Made by a program: the position numbers and the translations under genes
Shown here: in pieces, positions 63,507-64,000 of the stretch
Layout: every line of letters starts with the position of its first letter
How positions within the stretch are numbered: the first letter of the stretch is position 1
Notes under the pieces: generated by a model
The model's input: only the letters and a program-made list of their open reading frames with translations
Databases searched by the model: none
What the model was told of the DNA's origin: nothing
From: Thalassotalea marina
Lineage (GTDB): Bacteria; Pseudomonadota; Gammaproteobacteria; Enterobacterales; Alteromonadaceae
NCBI RefSeq assembly: GCF_014656435.1
Contig: NZ_BNCK01000002.1
Coordinates: 179,475 to 243,474 of the forward strand
Length of the DNA stretch: 64,000 bases
Direction of reading: 5' to 3'

Positions 63507-63827
63507 TTTGCATTGCACAAGGTTAAAAATAGAGTAACGCAAAAATATCACTATAACAATGTTAATATAAGCGTCATTAATACATTTGTTTTCACCTTAA
63601 GTTGTTGAATATAAAGCTGTATTAAATATGTGAAAAAACTGTTAGCACTAGTGGTTAAACAATGTAATAATCACTGGCTTAAAGATTAAAAAAACTCCAT
63701 TTCATTATAAAAATAGTGTGTGCGACCTGATTTCCTGAGTTTCGTATTTTCAATACCTTTTGTGTGGTCGTATGTGTAGTTTGAAGAGCAGCACATTAGA
63801 TGCGGGCGTATTAAAGTAGAGATATAA
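63507..63827. other. Divergent intergenic gap
   Basis: AT-rich, with no ORF, hairpin or repeat I can support. It must hold the promoters of the penicillin acylase family gene (-) and of the truncated gene on the right (+). Confidence 0.5.
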
Positions 63828-64000
63828 ATGACACAAACACATTCTCGTTATATTCAGGTCGGTGATTGGTACTTCGAGTTAAAAGCAGTACGAGCACTTA
63901 AAGTTGATGAATACGGTAAACCATATCAAGCCATAGCTAATTGCAACATCAATGGTAACAAAATGTATGTTGATGGCTTATTAACAAAAAATGGTGAAGA
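63828..64000 (+). CDS. 5' end of an unidentified gene (cut by window edge)
   Basis: ATG 63828 with GTAGAG upstream; 57 codons are visible, starting MTQTHSRYIQVGDWYFELKA and running off the end. I do not recognise it. The composition is ordinary and soluble, without a signal peptide. Confidence 0.65.
   Translation, partial: MTQTHSRYIQVGDWYFELKAVRALKVDEYGKPYQAIANCNINGNKMYVDGLLTKNGE

Overview
The window looks like a chromosomal segment of a marine gammaproteobacterium of the order Alteromonadales, probably Colwelliaceae-like (Colwellia or Thalassotalea). This is inferred from AT-rich coding DNA, the gene families and gene order; no database was consulted. The backbone is a block that in Escherichia coli is nearly contiguous: corB/yfjD-ypjD-ffh, rpsP-rimM-trmD-rplS, aroF-tyrA and pheL-pheA. 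Here it is opened twice: by a 2,156-residue GlyGly-CTERM surface protein between ffh and rpsP, and by about 36 kb of peptidoglycan-catabolism genes between rplS and acs/aroF.

Layout. 1-566: tandem array of 113/114-bp units, each with an 11-codon ORF and a terminator-like hairpin for the opposite strand. 0.6-6.7 kb: lysozyme-like lipoprotein, cNMP-binding protein, CorB, YpjD, Ffh, NTF2-like protein. 6.9-13.4 kb: multi-domain adhesin-like protein. 13.6-15.6 kb: rpsP-rimM-trmD-rplS. 15.7-52.0 kb: murein-utilization island. 52.3-60.6 kb: acs, aroF-tyrA behind TyrR-like boxes, small envelope proteins, and pheA with a Phe-rich leader and attenuator. 60.7-64 kb: MAPEG protein, penicillin acylase family protein, and the start of an unidentified gene.

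How the island may work (inference from families). Two zinc amidase lipoproteins, one fused to a beta-lactamase-fold domain, two more beta-lactamase-fold hydrolases, an exported GH3 NagZ-like enzyme and a NamZ-like exo-muramidase would strip murein fragments outside the cytoplasm. A TonB-dependent receptor, an SSS symporter, an NhaC-type carrier and a DUF819 carrier are candidates for uptake. A BadF-type kinase and MurQ would convert MurNAc to MurNAc-6-P and then to GlcNAc-6-P plus D-lactate, and a Dld-II-type dehydrogenase would oxidise the D-lactate. An LD-carboxypeptidase, an M14-like zinc protein, an NlpC/P60 peptidase and an L-Ala-D/L-Glu epimerase would process the stem peptide. A DUF1445/DUF4392 pair (the two halves of D-glutamate cyclase) brackets PxpABC, giving a route from D-Glu through 5-oxoproline to glutamate. 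D-amino acid transaminase, a D-cysteine desulfhydrase-like enzyme and LysA could handle D-Ala, other D-amino acids and meso-DAP. A MurR/RpiR regulator sits in the middle, and a shared 13-bp palindrome (GAATAAAWTATTC and one-mismatch forms) lies upstream of several island transcription units.

Other noteworthy features are two about 200-bp inverted-repeat-ended elements in direct orientation flanking the 35.5-46.6 kb module, and a second element family whose ends contain the stop codons of tyrA and of the D-lactate dehydrogenase gene.
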